Shown: one piece after another, positions 38,979 through 52,475 of the stretch
How positions within the stretch are numbered: the first letter of the stretch is position 1
How the letters are laid out: every line of letters starts with the position of its first letter
Assembly (NCBI GenBank): GCA_024636295.1
Contig: JAGXHI010000001.1
Span: forward strand, 29,831 to 93,830
Source: Desulfuromonadales bacterium
GTDB taxonomy: Bacteria > Desulfobacterota > Desulfuromonadia > Desulfuromonadales > JAGXHI01
Length of the DNA stretch: 64,000 nucleotides
Direction: 5' to 3'
Made by a program: the position numbers and the translations under genes
The notes under the pieces: generated by a model
The model's database searches: none
What the model saw: the letters and a program-made list of their open reading frames with translations, nothing else
Told to the model about the DNA's origin: nothing

Positions 38979-40589
38979 CTAGTGCTTCCGGTTGATGTAG
39001 GCCTGCTGCGCAATTGTGAGAAGATTGTTGACCAACCAGTAAAGAACCAGCCCCGCAGGAAAATTCAGAAACATAACGGTGAAAATGACCGGCATCAGCA
39101 TGAAAATCTTAGCCTGGGCAGGATCCATGGTGGTAGGGGACATTTTTTGTTGAAGGAACATGGTGGCGCCCATGATCAGGGGTGTCACATAATAAGGATC
39201 CTTTGCCGAAAGATCGGTAATCCACAGGAAAAAGGGGGCATGCCTCAACTCGATTGACCCGAGAAGAACCTTGTACAATGCAAAAAAGACCGGGATCTGA
39301 ATAACCATGGGAAGACAGCCACCCAGGGGGTTGACCCGGTGTTTCTTGTAGAGCTCCATGATCTCCTTGTTCATCTTTTCCCTGTTGTTCTTGAACTTCT
39401 CCCTGATCTTCTGCATTTCAGGCTGTAACTTCTGCATGTTCTTCATGGAAGCATAGCTTTTATGGGTGAGAGGCCAGAAAAGCAGCTTAATGATGACCGT
39501 CAACAGAATAATGGATACTCCGTAATTTCCGACGAATTTATAGAAAAATTTGAGCACATGAAGCAGGGGACGGGCAATAGGCGAGAAGAAACCGAAATCT
39601 ATGGCCTCGGAAAGCTGATAATTCACAGATTTAAGAATGTCAAGATCCCTGGGCCCGAAATACAGAAAGTATTTCAGATCCACAGACTCCCCGGGAGCGA
39701 GAGTCAGAAAAGGGGTTTCCATGACATTCTCTACAGAGGCCTCCGCACTCCGCACCTGCACTTTTTCGGAAGCCCCCTCAAGGGGGGCTACGGCCCCAAT
39801 AAAATATTTGGTTTCAAAGGCGGTCCAAACCACCTGATTAGAATAATTCTCGGGCGCCTCATCCAGGTCTTTGACATCTACTGTGTGAATTTCTTCCCCG
39901 GCGAAAGTGGTCGGGCCGACATGTTCGTACATTTTGCCGGCCATCTCGTCATTCCAGGGATGAACAAGAGAGACTTCCAGCGATCCCTTTCTGGTGTCGC
40001 TACTTTGGTTGATGACACGGATTTCTAGATCAAATGGATATTGATCCCCATAGAAAGTATAAATCTTCTCCACCACGATCCCAGAAGGAGTCCGATGCTG
40101 GAAGATCAAATTTCGGGTCTCTCCATCGCTAAGAGAGATGGATTTTTCGGGAGCGTCTACCGAATAGAGTGCGTCCGGGGGGAGTAAAAAATCGCCGGAT
40201 CCGGTCGTCCGAAGAGTAGCAAGTTGATCTTCTTCGGCCTCAACAAGTGAAACCTTTGGGGAACCAGGATCGGAAGTGGCACTGAAATTCTTAAGAACCA
40301 GAGATTTTAAACGAGCCCCGGTATTAGAGAAAACAGCCTCATAAAAGCTATTTTCAATAGTTATTTCAATATCTTCTACATTTTCTGATGAGGTCGTGGA
40401 AAGCTGAGAGTCCTCCGTGGGAGGAAGCGTCCGTTTTTCAGGAAGACTCCTCTCGGCAGGGGTGTCGCCCAGGCTTTTTTCTACTTTACCGGAAGTTTCC
40501 AGGGGCTTTTGAGGTGGAAAGAAAAGGGTGAAACCCAGCCAGACCACCATCATCAGGACAAGAGCTATAATTATGTTTTTATTTTCCAT
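38979..40589 (-). CDS. yidC: Membrane protein insertase YidC
   Basis: A 536-residue insertase of the long Gram-negative form. An N-terminal helix (NIIIALVLMMVVWLGFTLFF) precedes a linker rich in Ser/Thr/Glu, a periplasmic beta-sandwich domain of about 250 residues, and a C-terminal conserved core of about five helices (GVSIILLTVIIKLLFWPL, PLGGCLPMVIQIPVFFALY, FPAGLVLYW). Start 40589 has GGAG upstream; 30 upstream codons overlap yidD and are rejected. It inserts membrane proteins such as the F0 c subunit. Confidence 0.97.
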   Translation of the reverse strand: MENKNIIIALVLMMVVWLGFTLFFPPQKPLETSGKVEKSLGDTPAERSLPEKRTLPPTEDSQLSTTSSENVEDIEITIENSFYEAVFSNTGARLKSLVLKNFSATSDPGSPKVSLVEAEEDQLATLRTTGSGDFLLPPDALYSVDAPEKSISLSDGETRNLIFQHRTPSGIVVEKIYTFYGDQYPFDLEIRVINQSSDTRKGSLEVSLVHPWNDEMAGKMYEHVGPTTFAGEEIHTVDVKDLDEAPENYSNQVVWTAFETKYFIGAVAPLEGASEKVQVRSAEASVENVMETPFLTLAPGESVDLKYFLYFGPRDLDILKSVNYQLSEAIDFGFFSPIARPLLHVLKFFYKFVGNYGVSIILLTVIIKLLFWPLTHKSYASMKNMQKLQPEMQKIREKFKNNREKMNKEIMELYKKHRVNPLGGCLPMVIQIPVFFALYKVLLGSIELRHAPFFLWITDLSAKDPYYVTPLIMGATMFLQQKMSPTTMDPAQAKIFMLMPVIFTVMFLNFPAGLVLYWLVNNLLTIAQQAYINRKH

Positions 40590-40621
40590 GGAAACTCCGG
40601 ATTTTGTGGAGATGAGTTTGG

Positions 40622-40834
40622 TTAACGGACGGGGTCGTACCCTCCGGGATGAAATGGATGACAGCGGAAGATTCGCCATGCCGCTAAAATCCCTCCTCGC
40701 AGGACTCCGTGTTTTTCAATCGCCTGCCGGGCGTAACAGGAGCAGGATGGATAAAAACGGCAGGAGGGGATCTTCAGGGGAGAGAGGAATGTCTGATAAA
40801 CTCTTATCAGACCGATGGCGAGTTTTCGGAACAT
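40622..40834 (-). CDS. yidD: Membrane protein insertion efficiency factor YidD
   Basis: A 70-residue protein ([20 protein letters not shown], then [13 protein letters not shown] and [11 protein letters not shown]), a full match to the YidD family. It starts within the end of rnpA (28-nt overlap) and precedes yidC by 32 nt. Confidence 0.96.
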   Translation of the reverse strand: MFRKLAIGLIRVYQTFLSPLKIPSCRFYPSCSCYARQAIEKHGVLRGGILAAWRIFRCHPFHPGGYDPVR

Positions 40835-41196
40835 GAGAGCCTCGACGATCTCTTCTCCGAAATCAGAACCTTAAGTTCGTCACAGACTTCGGAAAAACAA
40901 AGTTCGGCCGCTCCCTTTCTGGCGATCACTGAGATATCCGTTTGGGCGGGTAGGCTCTCGAACCGGGTGCGGAAATACTCTCGTACCAACCTCTTGACCC
41001 GGTTTCTTTGAACCGCCTTTCCCGTTTTCCGGCTGGCTGTAACACCGAGGCGGGTGGGGCGGCCAGTATCTTTTCGACAGATGATAACGAAGTGCGCGGT
41101 CTGAGTCTTTTTCCCGGAATTGCGTACTTCAAGAAACTCCCAGCGCTTTCGCAGCCGGAATTCCCGGGGAAGCGTTTGCCCTTTTCGGTTATCCAC
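40807..41196 (-). CDS. rnpA: Ribonuclease P protein component
   Basis: A 129-residue basic protein. The RNR motif region is [13 protein letters not shown], and [27 protein letters not shown] covers the other conserved core. The start is a GTG at 41196, 17 nt downstream of rpmH. It assists RNase P RNA in tRNA 5' maturation. Confidence 0.95.
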   Translation of the reverse strand: MDNRKGQTLPREFRLRKRWEFLEVRNSGKKTQTAHFVIICRKDTGRPTRLGVTASRKTGKAVQRNRVKRLVREYFRTRFESLPAQTDISVIARKGAAELCFSEVCDELKVLISEKRSSRLSCSENSPSV

Positions 41197-41213
41197 CGTG
41201 CGGCAGCCGTCCC

Positions 41214-41366
41214 TTATTTAGAGGGGATGGTGGCGGCAAGAACCCTGCGGCCCCTGGAGCGGCGTCTCTTTATGACGAGTTGGCCGTTTTTTGTCCCCAT
41301 CCTTTTCCGAAAGCCATGAGTCCGTTTACGACGAACTCTACTCGGTTGATAAGTACGTTTGGACAT
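41214..41366 (-). CDS. rpmH: 50S ribosomal protein L34
   Basis: A short frame of 50 residues, [20 protein letters not shown] at the start, then [20 protein letters not shown]. It is a full-length L34. AGGAG lies 8 nt upstream. It is the first gene of the leftward operon and borders the origin. Confidence 0.97.
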   Translation of the reverse strand: MSKRTYQPSRVRRKRTHGFRKRMGTKNGQLVIKRRRSRGRRVLAATIPSK

Positions 41367-41420
41367 ATCTAGTTACTCCTGATTTTCACGTTCACAGTCG
41401 GCAAAATTTCGAAAGAGTAC

Positions 41421-41448
41421 TTTTAAACATTTTCTCCTTCCATGTCAA
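41421..41448 (-). promoter_or_regulatory. Promoter of rpmH operon
   Basis: On the minus strand TTGACA at 41443-41448, a 16-nt spacer and TTAAAA at 41421-41426. The transcript would begin about 45-50 nt before the rpmH ATG. Confidence 0.65.
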
Positions 41449-41622
41449 CCAAGAAAAAACATCACCCTTGCTGGTGACTCTTTTACCGGTGTTTCTCTCT
41501 TTCACGTTCCCTTCGCCCCAAGCAAAATAGCCTTGCTTTTCAGAGGGAGCTCTGATAGTTTATACCGTCCTGAGTGGATCGGGAGCGAGGGGGAAATAAC
41601 GGGTATTTAAGAGGATTTTCCT

Positions 41623-41654
41623 TTATCCACAGGTGTGGATCCAACTGTGGATAA
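41623..41654. promoter_or_regulatory. DnaA box cluster upstream of dnaA
   Basis: A perfect TTATCCACA (41623-41631), a 7/9 match TGTGGATCC (41634-41642, minus orientation) and a perfect inverted TGTGGATAA (41646-41654). They lie about 90 nt before the dnaA start and probably serve both origin recognition and dnaA autoregulation. Confidence 0.9.
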
Positions 41655-41740
41655 AATAATTATTTCATCTTCTACAACCGTTTACCCAGACAACGGTCCT
41701 CTCTCTTTAACATTTTCCCCTATTCATTAGTTTTTATTCT

Positions 41741-43102
41741 ATGAAACGTCTTTGGCTGGAAACACTGGCTCAATTGGAGCAGAATCTCTCTCCTCAACAC
41801 TTCACCACCTGGATAAAACCCATTCGGCCGTTGAAAATCGAGAAGGATAAAGTTTTTCTCGAGGTTCCGAATCGGTTTTTTCTGGATTGGATCCAGGACC
41901 ATTACAGCAAAACAATCCAAAAGACCCTTTCCGAAACAGGCGCAGTGGCCTACACCATACGTTTCACGGTGGCGGAGCGACAGCAGAGCCGACCTTCCTC
42001 CACAACTCCAGAGGAAAAGAGCGCTCCGCCTGCAACTCCCCAAAAACATTCAACTGAACCTTCTCCACGGGACTGGAACAGCACTTACAATCTCAATCCT
42101 AAATACACCTTCGAGGAGTTTGTAGCGGGTTCTTCCAATCAGTTCGCGTTTGCGGCGGCCTCAGCGGTCGCCAACAACCCATCCACGACCTACAATCCCC
42201 TTTTTATCTACGGAGGGGTAGGACTGGGAAAAACTCACCTTATTACCGCAATCGGCAATGCCATATTGAAGAAGGACGACCGGCAGAGAGTATGCTATTA
42301 TACATCCGAAAAATTCATGAATGAACTGATCAACTCTCTTCGCTACGCCAATATGGATGAGTTCCGGAACAAGTTCAGGTCTATGGATGTCCTTTTAGTG
42401 GACGACGTCCAATTCATCGCAGGGAAGGAAAGAACTCAGGAGGAGTTTTTCCATACCTTCAACGCCCTTTACGAATCGCACAAACAGATCGTGGTGACCT
42501 CCGATAAGTTCCCGAAAGAAATACCGGGACTGGAAGAGCGCCTTCGCTCCCGTTTCGAATGGGGCCTTATCGCCGACATCCAACCTCCTGACACCGAAAC
42601 CAAACAGGCCATTCTTAAAATGAAGGCCGAGCAGAACGGGATAGACATTCCGGAAGAGGTTGTATCCTTTCTGGCCAATGCGGCCAGCAGCAATGTTCGT
42701 GAACTGGAGGGCTTTCTCATCCGGATAGGAGCGTACGCCAGCCTCACTTCCACCCCGATTTCCCTGGCCATGGCCCGCGAGATCCTCAAGGATATCCTGG
42801 TGGAACGAAACAGGGAATTGACCGTAGAGGAAATACAGAAGGCGGTTGCAGCCCATTATAATATCAAGGTAGCTGATCTGAAATCCCAGAAGCGCCTGAA
42901 GGCTCTTGTCCTTCCCCGGCAGATTGCCATGTATCTCTCACGACAGTTGACCTCCTCTTCCTATCCGGATTTGGGAGATCGTTTTGGGGGGAAAGATCAC
43001 TCAACAATTATCCATGCAATAAAGAAAATTGAGAGGGTGATGGAAAACGATTATCAGCTGAGAGCTGCAATCGAAACCATACGAAGCGGCATCACTCATT
43101 AA
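41741..43102 (+). CDS. dnaA: Chromosomal replication initiator DnaA
   Basis: A 453-residue initiator. Domain I (WLETLAQLEQNLSPQHFTTWIKPI), a Ser/Pro/Thr linker (about 85-115), AAA+ domain with Walker A GGVGLGKTHL and Walker B VLLVDDVQFIAGK, and the box-binding domain IV with GGKDHSTIIHAIKKIE. All parts are complete. No clear ribosome site precedes the ATG. It is flanked by DnaA boxes on both sides. Confidence 0.98.
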   Translation: MKRLWLETLAQLEQNLSPQHFTTWIKPIRPLKIEKDKVFLEVPNRFFLDWIQDHYSKTIQKTLSETGAVAYTIRFTVAERQQSRPSSTTPEEKSAPPATPQKHSTEPSPRDWNSTYNLNPKYTFEEFVAGSSNQFAFAAASAVANNPSTTYNPLFIYGGVGLGKTHLITAIGNAILKKDDRQRVCYYTSEKFMNELINSLRYANMDEFRNKFRSMDVLLVDDVQFIAGKERTQEEFFHTFNALYESHKQIVVTSDKFPKEIPGLEERLRSRFEWGLIADIQPPDTETKQAILKMKAEQNGIDIPEEVVSFLANAASSNVRELEGFLIRIGAYASLTSTPISLAMAREILKDILVERNRELTVEEIQKAVAAHYNIKVADLKSQKRLKALVLPRQIAMYLSRQLTSSSYPDLGDRFGGKDHSTIIHAIKKIERVMENDYQLRAAIETIRSGITH

Positions 43103-43124
43103 TTCAAAACTATAGGGATAAGGT

Positions 43125-43276
43125 TGTGGAGGATAGAGGGTACAGACCTGTGGAACAGTCCCTTTTTCTCCCAATCCACATTCTGGGGTTTTTCCCCAAC
43201 ATGAAATACACGGATTTTCTCCACAGGGAAAAGCCCCTGCCTATGCCATTTTTAGAACCGAATTCACATATTCACA
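43125..43276. promoter_or_regulatory. Degenerate DnaA box cluster between dnaA and dnaN
   Basis: Box-like words compared with TTATCCACA or its complement: TGTGGAGGA (43125, 7/9), TGTGGAACA (43149, 7/9), CAATCCACA (43172, 7/9), TTCTCCACA (43217, 8/9), GAATTCACA (43260, 6/9) and ATATTCACA (43268, 7/9). The last two sit directly before the DnaA-trio run, the layout described for bacterial origin unwinding elements. Confidence 0.75.
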
Positions 43277-43280
43277 GGCT

Positions 43281-43298
43281 CTATTACTACTACTATAA
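43281..43298 (+). promoter_or_regulatory. DnaA-trio element (origin unwinding start)
   Basis: CTA TTA CTA CTA CTA TAA, six triplets of the kind known as DnaA-trios (complementary strand 3'-GAT-5' repeats), 4 nt after a DnaA box. In Bacillus subtilis this arrangement guides DnaA filament growth on one strand. AT-rich sequence follows to 43326. Confidence 0.7.
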
Positions 43299-43314
43299 GA
43301 ACTCTTTATAAGAA

Positions 43315-43326
43315 TAGTAATAATAG
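43315..43326 (-). promoter_or_regulatory. Second, inverted trio run
   Basis: TAG TAA TAA TAG on the plus strand, i.e. CTA TTA TTA CTA on the minus strand, facing the first trio run across 16 nt that include CTTTATAAG. The pair forms an imperfect inverted repeat. Whether the second copy works is not known. Confidence 0.45.
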
Positions 43327-43347
43327 GAGCTGTGCACAGGAGGCCTT

Positions 43348-44466
43348 ATGCAATTCACTATTGCAAAGGAAGTTTTTCTAAAAGGTTTGGCCCGTATTCA
43401 GGGCATCGTTGAAAAAAGAAACACCATCCCCATTCTCTCCAACGTCCTTATCGAAGCCATGGACGGGGAAATCCACCTTACGGCCACCGATCTGGAGGTG
43501 GGCATGAGGGCCTCTTATCCTGCCAAGGTTAAAACGCCAGGCAAAATAACTGTAGCAGCCAAAAAGGTCTATGAAATCATCAAGGAGCTTTCCGAACAGG
43601 AGGTGGCCTTTACGGGAAAGGAAAATGGCTGGATTGAAATACGCTGCGGTAAGTCGCTTTTCAATATTGTCGGTCTTTCCCCGGATGAATTCCCCCATTT
43701 TCCTGCGCCCGAAGAAGAGGATTTTCTTTCTCTCGACGGGGACCTTCTGGCAGAAATGATCGATAAAACGACTTTTTCCATGTCTCTGGACGAGAGCAAA
43801 TATAATCTCAATGGTATTTTTTTCCGAATGTCGGAGGAAAACGATACTCCCCATCTTCGTCTTGTAGCTACCGATGGACATCGTCTGGCCATGATTCAGA
43901 GACAAACTTCTCCCGTTAAAATCGGTGAGCTTGTTCGAGGAGTGATTTTCCCAAGAAAGGGAATTGTTGAACTGAAAAAGCTTGCCGAAGACGGTGAAGG
44001 GGGGATCCGAATCGGTTTTATGGACAACAACGCCGTCATTAAAAAAAATCAGACGGTGGTCATAATGCGTCTGGTGGATGGGGAATTTCCTGATTACAAT
44101 CGGGTCATTCCCACTAATCCAGAGCACGCGGCCCGGATTAAAAGAGAGACTTTTTTTCATGCCTTGCGCCGCATGTCCATTCTCTCGAGTGAAAAATCCC
44201 GCGGTGTAAAGATCGTTTTGAAAGAGGGCACGCTGGAGTTGTCATCATCCAACCCCGAGTTTGGAGATGCTCGCGAGGAAGTGGAAATCGAGTACAACGG
44301 TCCGGAGATCACCATTGGCTTCAATGTCAGATATCTTTTGGATATTCTCCAGTCCATGGATGAAGAGATGGTGGAGCTCGGGGTTCGCGATAACCTTTCA
44401 CCGGGTCTGATTACACCGGTTGGCGACACACGACATCTGGCCGTGGTAATGCCCATGAGGCTATAG
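43348..44466 (+). CDS. dnaN: DNA polymerase III beta sliding clamp
   Basis: A 372-residue clamp. It starts MQFTIAKEVFLKGLARIQGIVEKRNTIPILSNVLIEA and ends in the conserved VMPMRL. Three repeated clamp folds are complete. A strong ribosome site (AGGAGG) precedes it. It lies 245 nt after dnaA. Confidence 0.97.
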   Translation: MQFTIAKEVFLKGLARIQGIVEKRNTIPILSNVLIEAMDGEIHLTATDLEVGMRASYPAKVKTPGKITVAAKKVYEIIKELSEQEVAFTGKENGWIEIRCGKSLFNIVGLSPDEFPHFPAPEEEDFLSLDGDLLAEMIDKTTFSMSLDESKYNLNGIFFRMSEENDTPHLRLVATDGHRLAMIQRQTSPVKIGELVRGVIFPRKGIVELKKLAEDGEGGIRIGFMDNNAVIKKNQTVVIMRLVDGEFPDYNRVIPTNPEHAARIKRETFFHALRRMSILSSEKSRGVKIVLKEGTLELSSSNPEFGDAREEVEIEYNGPEITIGFNVRYLLDILQSMDEEMVELGVRDNLSPGLITPVGDTRHLAVVMPMRL

Positions 44467-44511
44467 AAAGGGCTCCGCACCGGCGAAACGTTTTTTTGGG
44501 CGCCCATAGAA

Positions 44512-48010
<3,499 letters not shown>

Positions 48011-48056
48011 ACGACCGGACGGGAAGGTCTGAAGGCCGCCGTCCTTCGGAGGAACC

Positions 48057-50561
48057 ATGCTGCAACCACAGAACAGAACCAGTGTCAACATTGAAGATGA
48101 AATGCGCAAGTCCTACATGGATTATGCCATGAGCGTCATCATCGGCAGAGCCCTTCCCGACGTCCGGGATGGACTGAAGCCGGTGCACCGCCGGGTACTT
48201 TTCGCCATGCAGGAACTCGGCAACGAATACAACAAGCCTTACAAAAAATCCGCCCGTGTCGTCGGCGACGTCATCGGTAAGTATCATCCCCACGGCGATT
48301 CGGCCGTCTATGATACCCTGGTTCGCATGGCTCAGGATTTTTCCATGCGCCACCCCCTCATCGACGGGCAGGGAAATTTCGGCTCCGTCGATGGCGATTC
48401 GGCGGCAGCCATGCGTTACACCGAGGTTCGCATGGCCAGGCTGGCCGGCGAACTTCTGGCGGATATCGACAAGGAGACGGTCGAATTCGGCCCTAACTAC
48501 GACGATTCCCTCCAGGAGCCGCTGGTCCTGCCCTGTAAGTTTCCCAACCTGCTGGTCAACGGCTCAGAAGGAATCGCTGTCGGCATGGCCACCAAAATTC
48601 CTCCCCATAATCTGGGGGAGGTGATCGATGGCCTCATCACCTTGATCGAGAATCCCGGTTTCGATTTCGAGGACCTGATACGAATCATACCGGGACCCGA
48701 TTTCCCGACAGCCGGATTTATTCTGGGCCGAGAAGGGGTGCGCGAAGCGTATCGGACGGGAAGGGGAATCATCCAGATGCGCGCGCGGGCCCTGGTGGAG
48801 AAGGACAGGAGAACATCCCGCGAGAGCATCATCATCACGGAGATTCCCTACCAGGTAAATAAGGCCCGTCTTATCGAGAAAATAGCCGATCTGGTCAAGG
48901 ACAGAAAAATCGAAGGCGTCTCCGATCTGCGGGACGAGTCGGACCGCGAGGGCATGCGTATCGTCATCGAGCTGAAAAAGGACGCTATTCCACAGGTCAT
49001 CCTGAATCAGCTTTACAAAATGACTCCCATGCAGTCTTCCTTCGGCATCATTCTTCTGGCTATCGTCGGAGGCCAGCCCCGGGTACTTACTTTGAGGGAG
49101 GTGCTGGAAAAATTTTTGGAGCACCGCAAGGAAATAGTCACACGCCGGTGTATTTTTGATCTGAAGAAGGCCGAAGCGCGCGCCCATATTCTGGAGGGGC
49201 TCAAGATCGCACTGGATAACCTTGATGAGGTCATCAGGATCATCCGGGATTCCTCCAGCCCAGCGGAAGCCAAGGAGCGCCTGATCGGACGCTTCGCCTT
49301 CTCCGATATCCAGGCGCAGGCCATTCTGGATATGCGCCTGCACCGTCTGACCGGCCTGGAGCGCGAAAAGATCATCGCCGAGTACGAAGACGTGCTTGCC
49401 CTGATCCGTCGTCTCAAGGAAATCCTGGCCAGTGAGGTGGAAATCCTGAAAATCATCAAGCAGGAGCTCCTGGATATAAGGGAGCGCTATGCCGATCCAA
49501 GACGCACCGAAATTATCGAAGCGACGGGAGAGTTTTCCCTGGAGGACCTGATCGTCGAAGAAGATATGGTGGTGACCGTATCCCATGGCGGGTATATCAA
49601 GAGAAACGCCGTCTCTCTCTACCGTGCTCAGCGCCGGGGGGGCAAGGGAAAGACCGGTATGCGCCCCAAGGAGGAGGATTTCGTCGAACGGCTCTTCATC
49701 GCTTCCACCCATTCCTATATCCTCATTTTCACCGACATGGGAAAACTTTACTGGCTGAAGGTCCATGAAATACCCCAAGGCGGGAGAGCGGCACGAGGAA
49801 AGGCGATCGTCAATCTTCTGCAACTCGCGCCGGGAGAGCGGGTCATGACCGTTCTTCCCGTCAAGGAGTTTACCGAAGGAAAATATATTATCACCGCCAC
49901 GGAGAAGGGCACGGTCAAGAAAACGGACCTGATGGCCTATTCCCATCCGCGGGTCGGAGGAATCATCGCCCTGACAGTGGATGAGGGGGATCGCCTGATT
50001 GCAGCCCGCCTGACCGATGGTGAGATGGATATCCTGCTCGCCAGCCGGGGGGGGAAATCTATCCGTTTTCGTGAATCGGATACTCGAGCGATGGGAAGAT
50101 CTGCCCGCGGAGTCAGGGGGATTCTTCTCGAAAAGGACGATCGGCTCATTGGGATGGAGGTAGTAACGGAGGCAACGGCCGCTACTCTGATCACCGTGAC
50201 GGAAAACGGCTATGGAAAGCGGACGGATCTGAGCGAATATCGTCTTCAAAGTCGCGGCGGCAAGGGGATTATTACAATAAAGACCTCCGAGCGCAACGGC
50301 AAGGTGGTGGATATCAAGCTGGTGGAAGAAGATGAAGATCTGATGCTGATCACTGACCGGGGCAAGGTGCTTCGCACCCGCGTTTCTTCCCTTTCAGTTA
50401 TCGGCCGCAATACCCAGGGCGTCCGCCTGATGGTTATGGAAAACGGCGAACGGATCGTGGCGGTGGCCAAGCTGGCCGAGAAGGACGAGGAAAATGGAGA
50501 TCGAGAAGCTGAAGAGGAAACTCCTTCAGGAGGAGCTGAAGAGGAGGAGGAAGACCTATAA
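48057..50561 (+). CDS. gyrA: DNA gyrase subunit A
   Basis: An 834-residue cleavage subunit. The active-site region has the catalytic Tyr in [13 protein letters not shown], and the quinolone pocket reads [19 protein letters not shown] with Ser and Asp at the two usual resistance positions. The GyrA box QRRGGKG identifies it as gyrase rather than topoisomerase IV, and the beta-pinwheel is complete. It ends in an acidic tail ([19 protein letters not shown]) whose DNA also encodes the start of the next gene. Confidence 0.98.
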   Translation: MLQPQNRTSVNIEDEMRKSYMDYAMSVIIGRALPDVRDGLKPVHRRVLFAMQELGNEYNKPYKKSARVVGDVIGKYHPHGDSAVYDTLVRMAQDFSMRHPLIDGQGNFGSVDGDSAAAMRYTEVRMARLAGELLADIDKETVEFGPNYDDSLQEPLVLPCKFPNLLVNGSEGIAVGMATKIPPHNLGEVIDGLITLIENPGFDFEDLIRIIPGPDFPTAGFILGREGVREAYRTGRGIIQMRARALVEKDRRTSRESIIITEIPYQVNKARLIEKIADLVKDRKIEGVSDLRDESDREGMRIVIELKKDAIPQVILNQLYKMTPMQSSFGIILLAIVGGQPRVLTLREVLEKFLEHRKEIVTRRCIFDLKKAEARAHILEGLKIALDNLDEVIRIIRDSSSPAEAKERLIGRFAFSDIQAQAILDMRLHRLTGLEREKIIAEYEDVLALIRRLKEILASEVEILKIIKQELLDIRERYADPRRTEIIEATGEFSLEDLIVEEDMVVTVSHGGYIKRNAVSLYRAQRRGGKGKTGMRPKEEDFVERLFIASTHSYILIFTDMGKLYWLKVHEIPQGGRAARGKAIVNLLQLAPGERVMTVLPVKEFTEGKYIITATEKGTVKKTDLMAYSHPRVGGIIALTVDEGDRLIAARLTDGEMDILLASRGGKSIRFRESDTRAMGRSARGVRGILLEKDDRLIGMEVVTEATAATLITVTENGYGKRTDLSEYRLQSRGGKGIITIKTSERNGKVVDIKLVEEDEDLMLITDRGKVLRTRVSSLSVIGRNTQGVRLMVMENGERIVAVAKLAEKDEENGDREAEEETPSGGAEEEEEDL

Positions 50562-51375
50562 AAAAAAGGGGTGGAAAATCGCTCTGGCGTGGGTGGTGAT
50601 CCTGCTGGGTTCCGCCGGACTTTATGGCTATTATTATCATTTCGACAATCTTTTAGTCCGTCAGTTCGACAGGGGTCTGATTCTGGAGGAGCAGGGGGAA
50701 TACGAAAAGGCGGCTGATCTCTTCAGAGATCTGGTCCGAAAACAGCCCGGCCTGGATCAATCGCCTCGTGCGCTTTTCCGCTCGGGGGAAATTCTCCACC
50801 TGTACCTTCAAAAATATCGGGAAGCTCTTCTGGTCTTTCTTCAGATTGAAAAGGATTATCCCGATTCGGAGTTCGTCCTTCCTGCTCGGAGACGAATCGC
50901 GGAAATCTACAAGTATCGCATCAAGGATTACCCCCGGGCGATTGTGGCCTACAATAAATTACTGGATCGGGGGAAGGAAGGGACCGATCGAATCCGATAT
51001 GAGATTGCGGATGCCTATTTCCGGGAAGGCAATTTCGAACAGGCGAGGATCGAGTTCGAGGGCCTGATAAAGGAAAATGCCGAAAGTCCGCTGGTTCCCG
51101 AAGCCCAATACCGGATAGCCGTGACTCATTCCTTGGAGGGAGCCCAGGAGAAGGCGGAAGAATTCTACCAAACCGTGATGGAAAAATGGCCTGAGAGTCC
51201 TTTTTCGGCCGAAGCCGGCTACGGTCTTGCGGCCGTCCTGGAGGAAAGGGATGAACTGAAAGAGGCGCTCCGAATCCTCGAAGGTCTACGAACCAGTTAT
51301 CCGAAGCCCGAGGTGCTGGAGGCAAAGATCCGCCAGATAGAAACTCGAATAAACAAGAAGAAAAAAGCCATTTAG
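50494..51375 (+). CDS. Membrane-anchored TPR-repeat protein
   Basis: A 293-residue protein. A very basic N-terminus ([20 protein letters not shown]) precedes one membrane helix (about 28-47, [20 protein letters not shown]) and a string of tetratricopeptide repeats ([79 protein letters not shown]). The repeats face the periplasm if the basic end stays inside. Function is unknown; TPR anchors often organise envelope machines. It starts 68 nt inside gyrA in another frame, with GAGGAAA as ribosome site, so it is coupled to gyrA translation. Confidence 0.88.
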   Translation: MEIEKLKRKLLQEELKRRRKTYKKKGWKIALAWVVILLGSAGLYGYYYHFDNLLVRQFDRGLILEEQGEYEKAADLFRDLVRKQPGLDQSPRALFRSGEILHLYLQKYREALLVFLQIEKDYPDSEFVLPARRRIAEIYKYRIKDYPRAIVAYNKLLDRGKEGTDRIRYEIADAYFREGNFEQARIEFEGLIKENAESPLVPEAQYRIAVTHSLEGAQEKAEEFYQTVMEKWPESPFSAEAGYGLAAVLEERDELKEALRILEGLRTSYPKPEVLEAKIRQIETRINKKKKAI

Positions 51376-51458
51376 GTGACGATCGAAGAGATTTGGATAC
51401 GAGTCCGATCGACGTCCAGGAGCATACTTCCGATCAGGTCCCTGAAAAGAGGAGTTAC

Positions 51459-52460
51459 ATGGAAATCGGAGTGGTGGGAGCGGGCAGCTGGGGCACAACT
51501 CTGGCCGACCTGCTGGCCAAAAAAAATCATTGCGTCACTCTCTGGGCCTATGAACCCGATCTCGTAGAGCGCATGGTCAGCAGCCGGGAAAATGATATTT
51601 TTCTCAAGGGATTCATTCTATCGGAGAACCTCCGTTTTACAAACGATCTGACAGCGGCCGTTAAAGGAAAGGACCTGGTGGTGCTGGCGCCGCCCTCCCA
51701 GGTGCTTCGGGCTATTCTGAAACAGGCCCGCTCATGCTTTTCTCCTGAACCGCAACTGGTTTCGGCTTCCAAGGGAATAGAGAACGGGAGTCTCCTTACC
51801 CTGTCCCAGGTTATGGATGAGATGCTTCCGAAGGAAATGGCCAGGGATGCGGTTTTTCTTTCGGGGCCCTCTTTTGCCCGGGAGGTGGCGGCAAATACTC
51901 CAACGGCTGTTGTGGCGGCAGGGCGCAGCATTGATGCGGCAATAAAAGTACAGGAGGTTTTCAGCACGGATACCTTCCGGGTTTACACCAATGAGGATGT
52001 TATCGGTGTGGAACTGGGAGGAGCATTGAAGAATGTCATGGCTATCGCGGCCGGTGTATCCGACGGCCTCGGATTCGGTTCCAACACCCGGGCGGCGCTG
52101 ATTACCCGCGGTCTGGCGGAGATGACCCGAATGGGAACAGCAATGGGCGCCTCTTCGGCCACATTCGCAGGCCTGGCGGGCATGGGCGATCTTGTTCTGA
52201 CCTGTACCGGTGACCTTTCCCGAAACCGGACGGTGGGACTTGAATTGGGCAAGGGCAGAGCCCTGAAGGAAATTTTATCCGAAATGAAAATGGTGGCCGA
52301 AGGGGTCAAGACAACACTTTCCGCCTTTCAATTGGCTCGAAAGCTCGAGGTTGATGTTCCCATTACCGACCAGATGTACCAGATCCTCTTCGAAGGAAAG
52401 GAAGCGCGACGGGCTGTTTCCGAATTGATGGAACGCGAACTGAAACATGAAACCTACTGA
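51459..52460 (+). CDS. gpsA: Glycerol-3-phosphate dehydrogenase [NAD(P)+]
   Basis: A 333-residue enzyme that makes sn-glycerol-3-phosphate for phospholipids. The NAD fold is IGVVGAGSWGTTLADLLAKK, with SASKGIENGSL, FLSGPSFAREVA and the catalytic-Lys region GVELGGALKNVMAIAAGVSDGLGFG. ATG 51459 has GAGGAG directly upstream; an earlier start at 51393 adds a non-conserved leader. Confidence 0.97.
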   Translation: MEIGVVGAGSWGTTLADLLAKKNHCVTLWAYEPDLVERMVSSRENDIFLKGFILSENLRFTNDLTAAVKGKDLVVLAPPSQVLRAILKQARSCFSPEPQLVSASKGIENGSLLTLSQVMDEMLPKEMARDAVFLSGPSFAREVAANTPTAVVAAGRSIDAAIKVQEVFSTDTFRVYTNEDVIGVELGGALKNVMAIAAGVSDGLGFGSNTRAALITRGLAEMTRMGTAMGASSATFAGLAGMGDLVLTCTGDLSRNRTVGLELGKGRALKEILSEMKMVAEGVKTTLSAFQLARKLEVDVPITDQMYQILFEGKEARRAVSELMERELKHETY

Positions 52461-52475
52461 CCAAAGGATTTCCTC

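Larger units (their letters stand above)
41367..41740. other. Origin region part 1, rpmH-dnaA gap
   Basis: A 374-nt non-coding stretch with three DnaA-box matches near the dnaA side, the rpmH promoter, and a short hairpin (TCACC/GGTGA at 41462-41477) that on the minus strand runs into a T6 tract. AT-rich blocks flank the boxes (AAAATAATTATTTC near 41655). With the dnaA-dnaN gap it makes a two-part origin. Gene orientation switches here. Confidence 0.8.

Noticed and set aside
41500..41510. Second parS (TTTCACGTT) near the origin
   Set aside because: Only the left half matches; the right half is not complementary.
48564..50249. 561-codon leftward open frame inside gyrA
   Set aside because: It lies entirely opposite the conserved gyrA frame and shows no recognisable domain; it is an artefact of codon bias.
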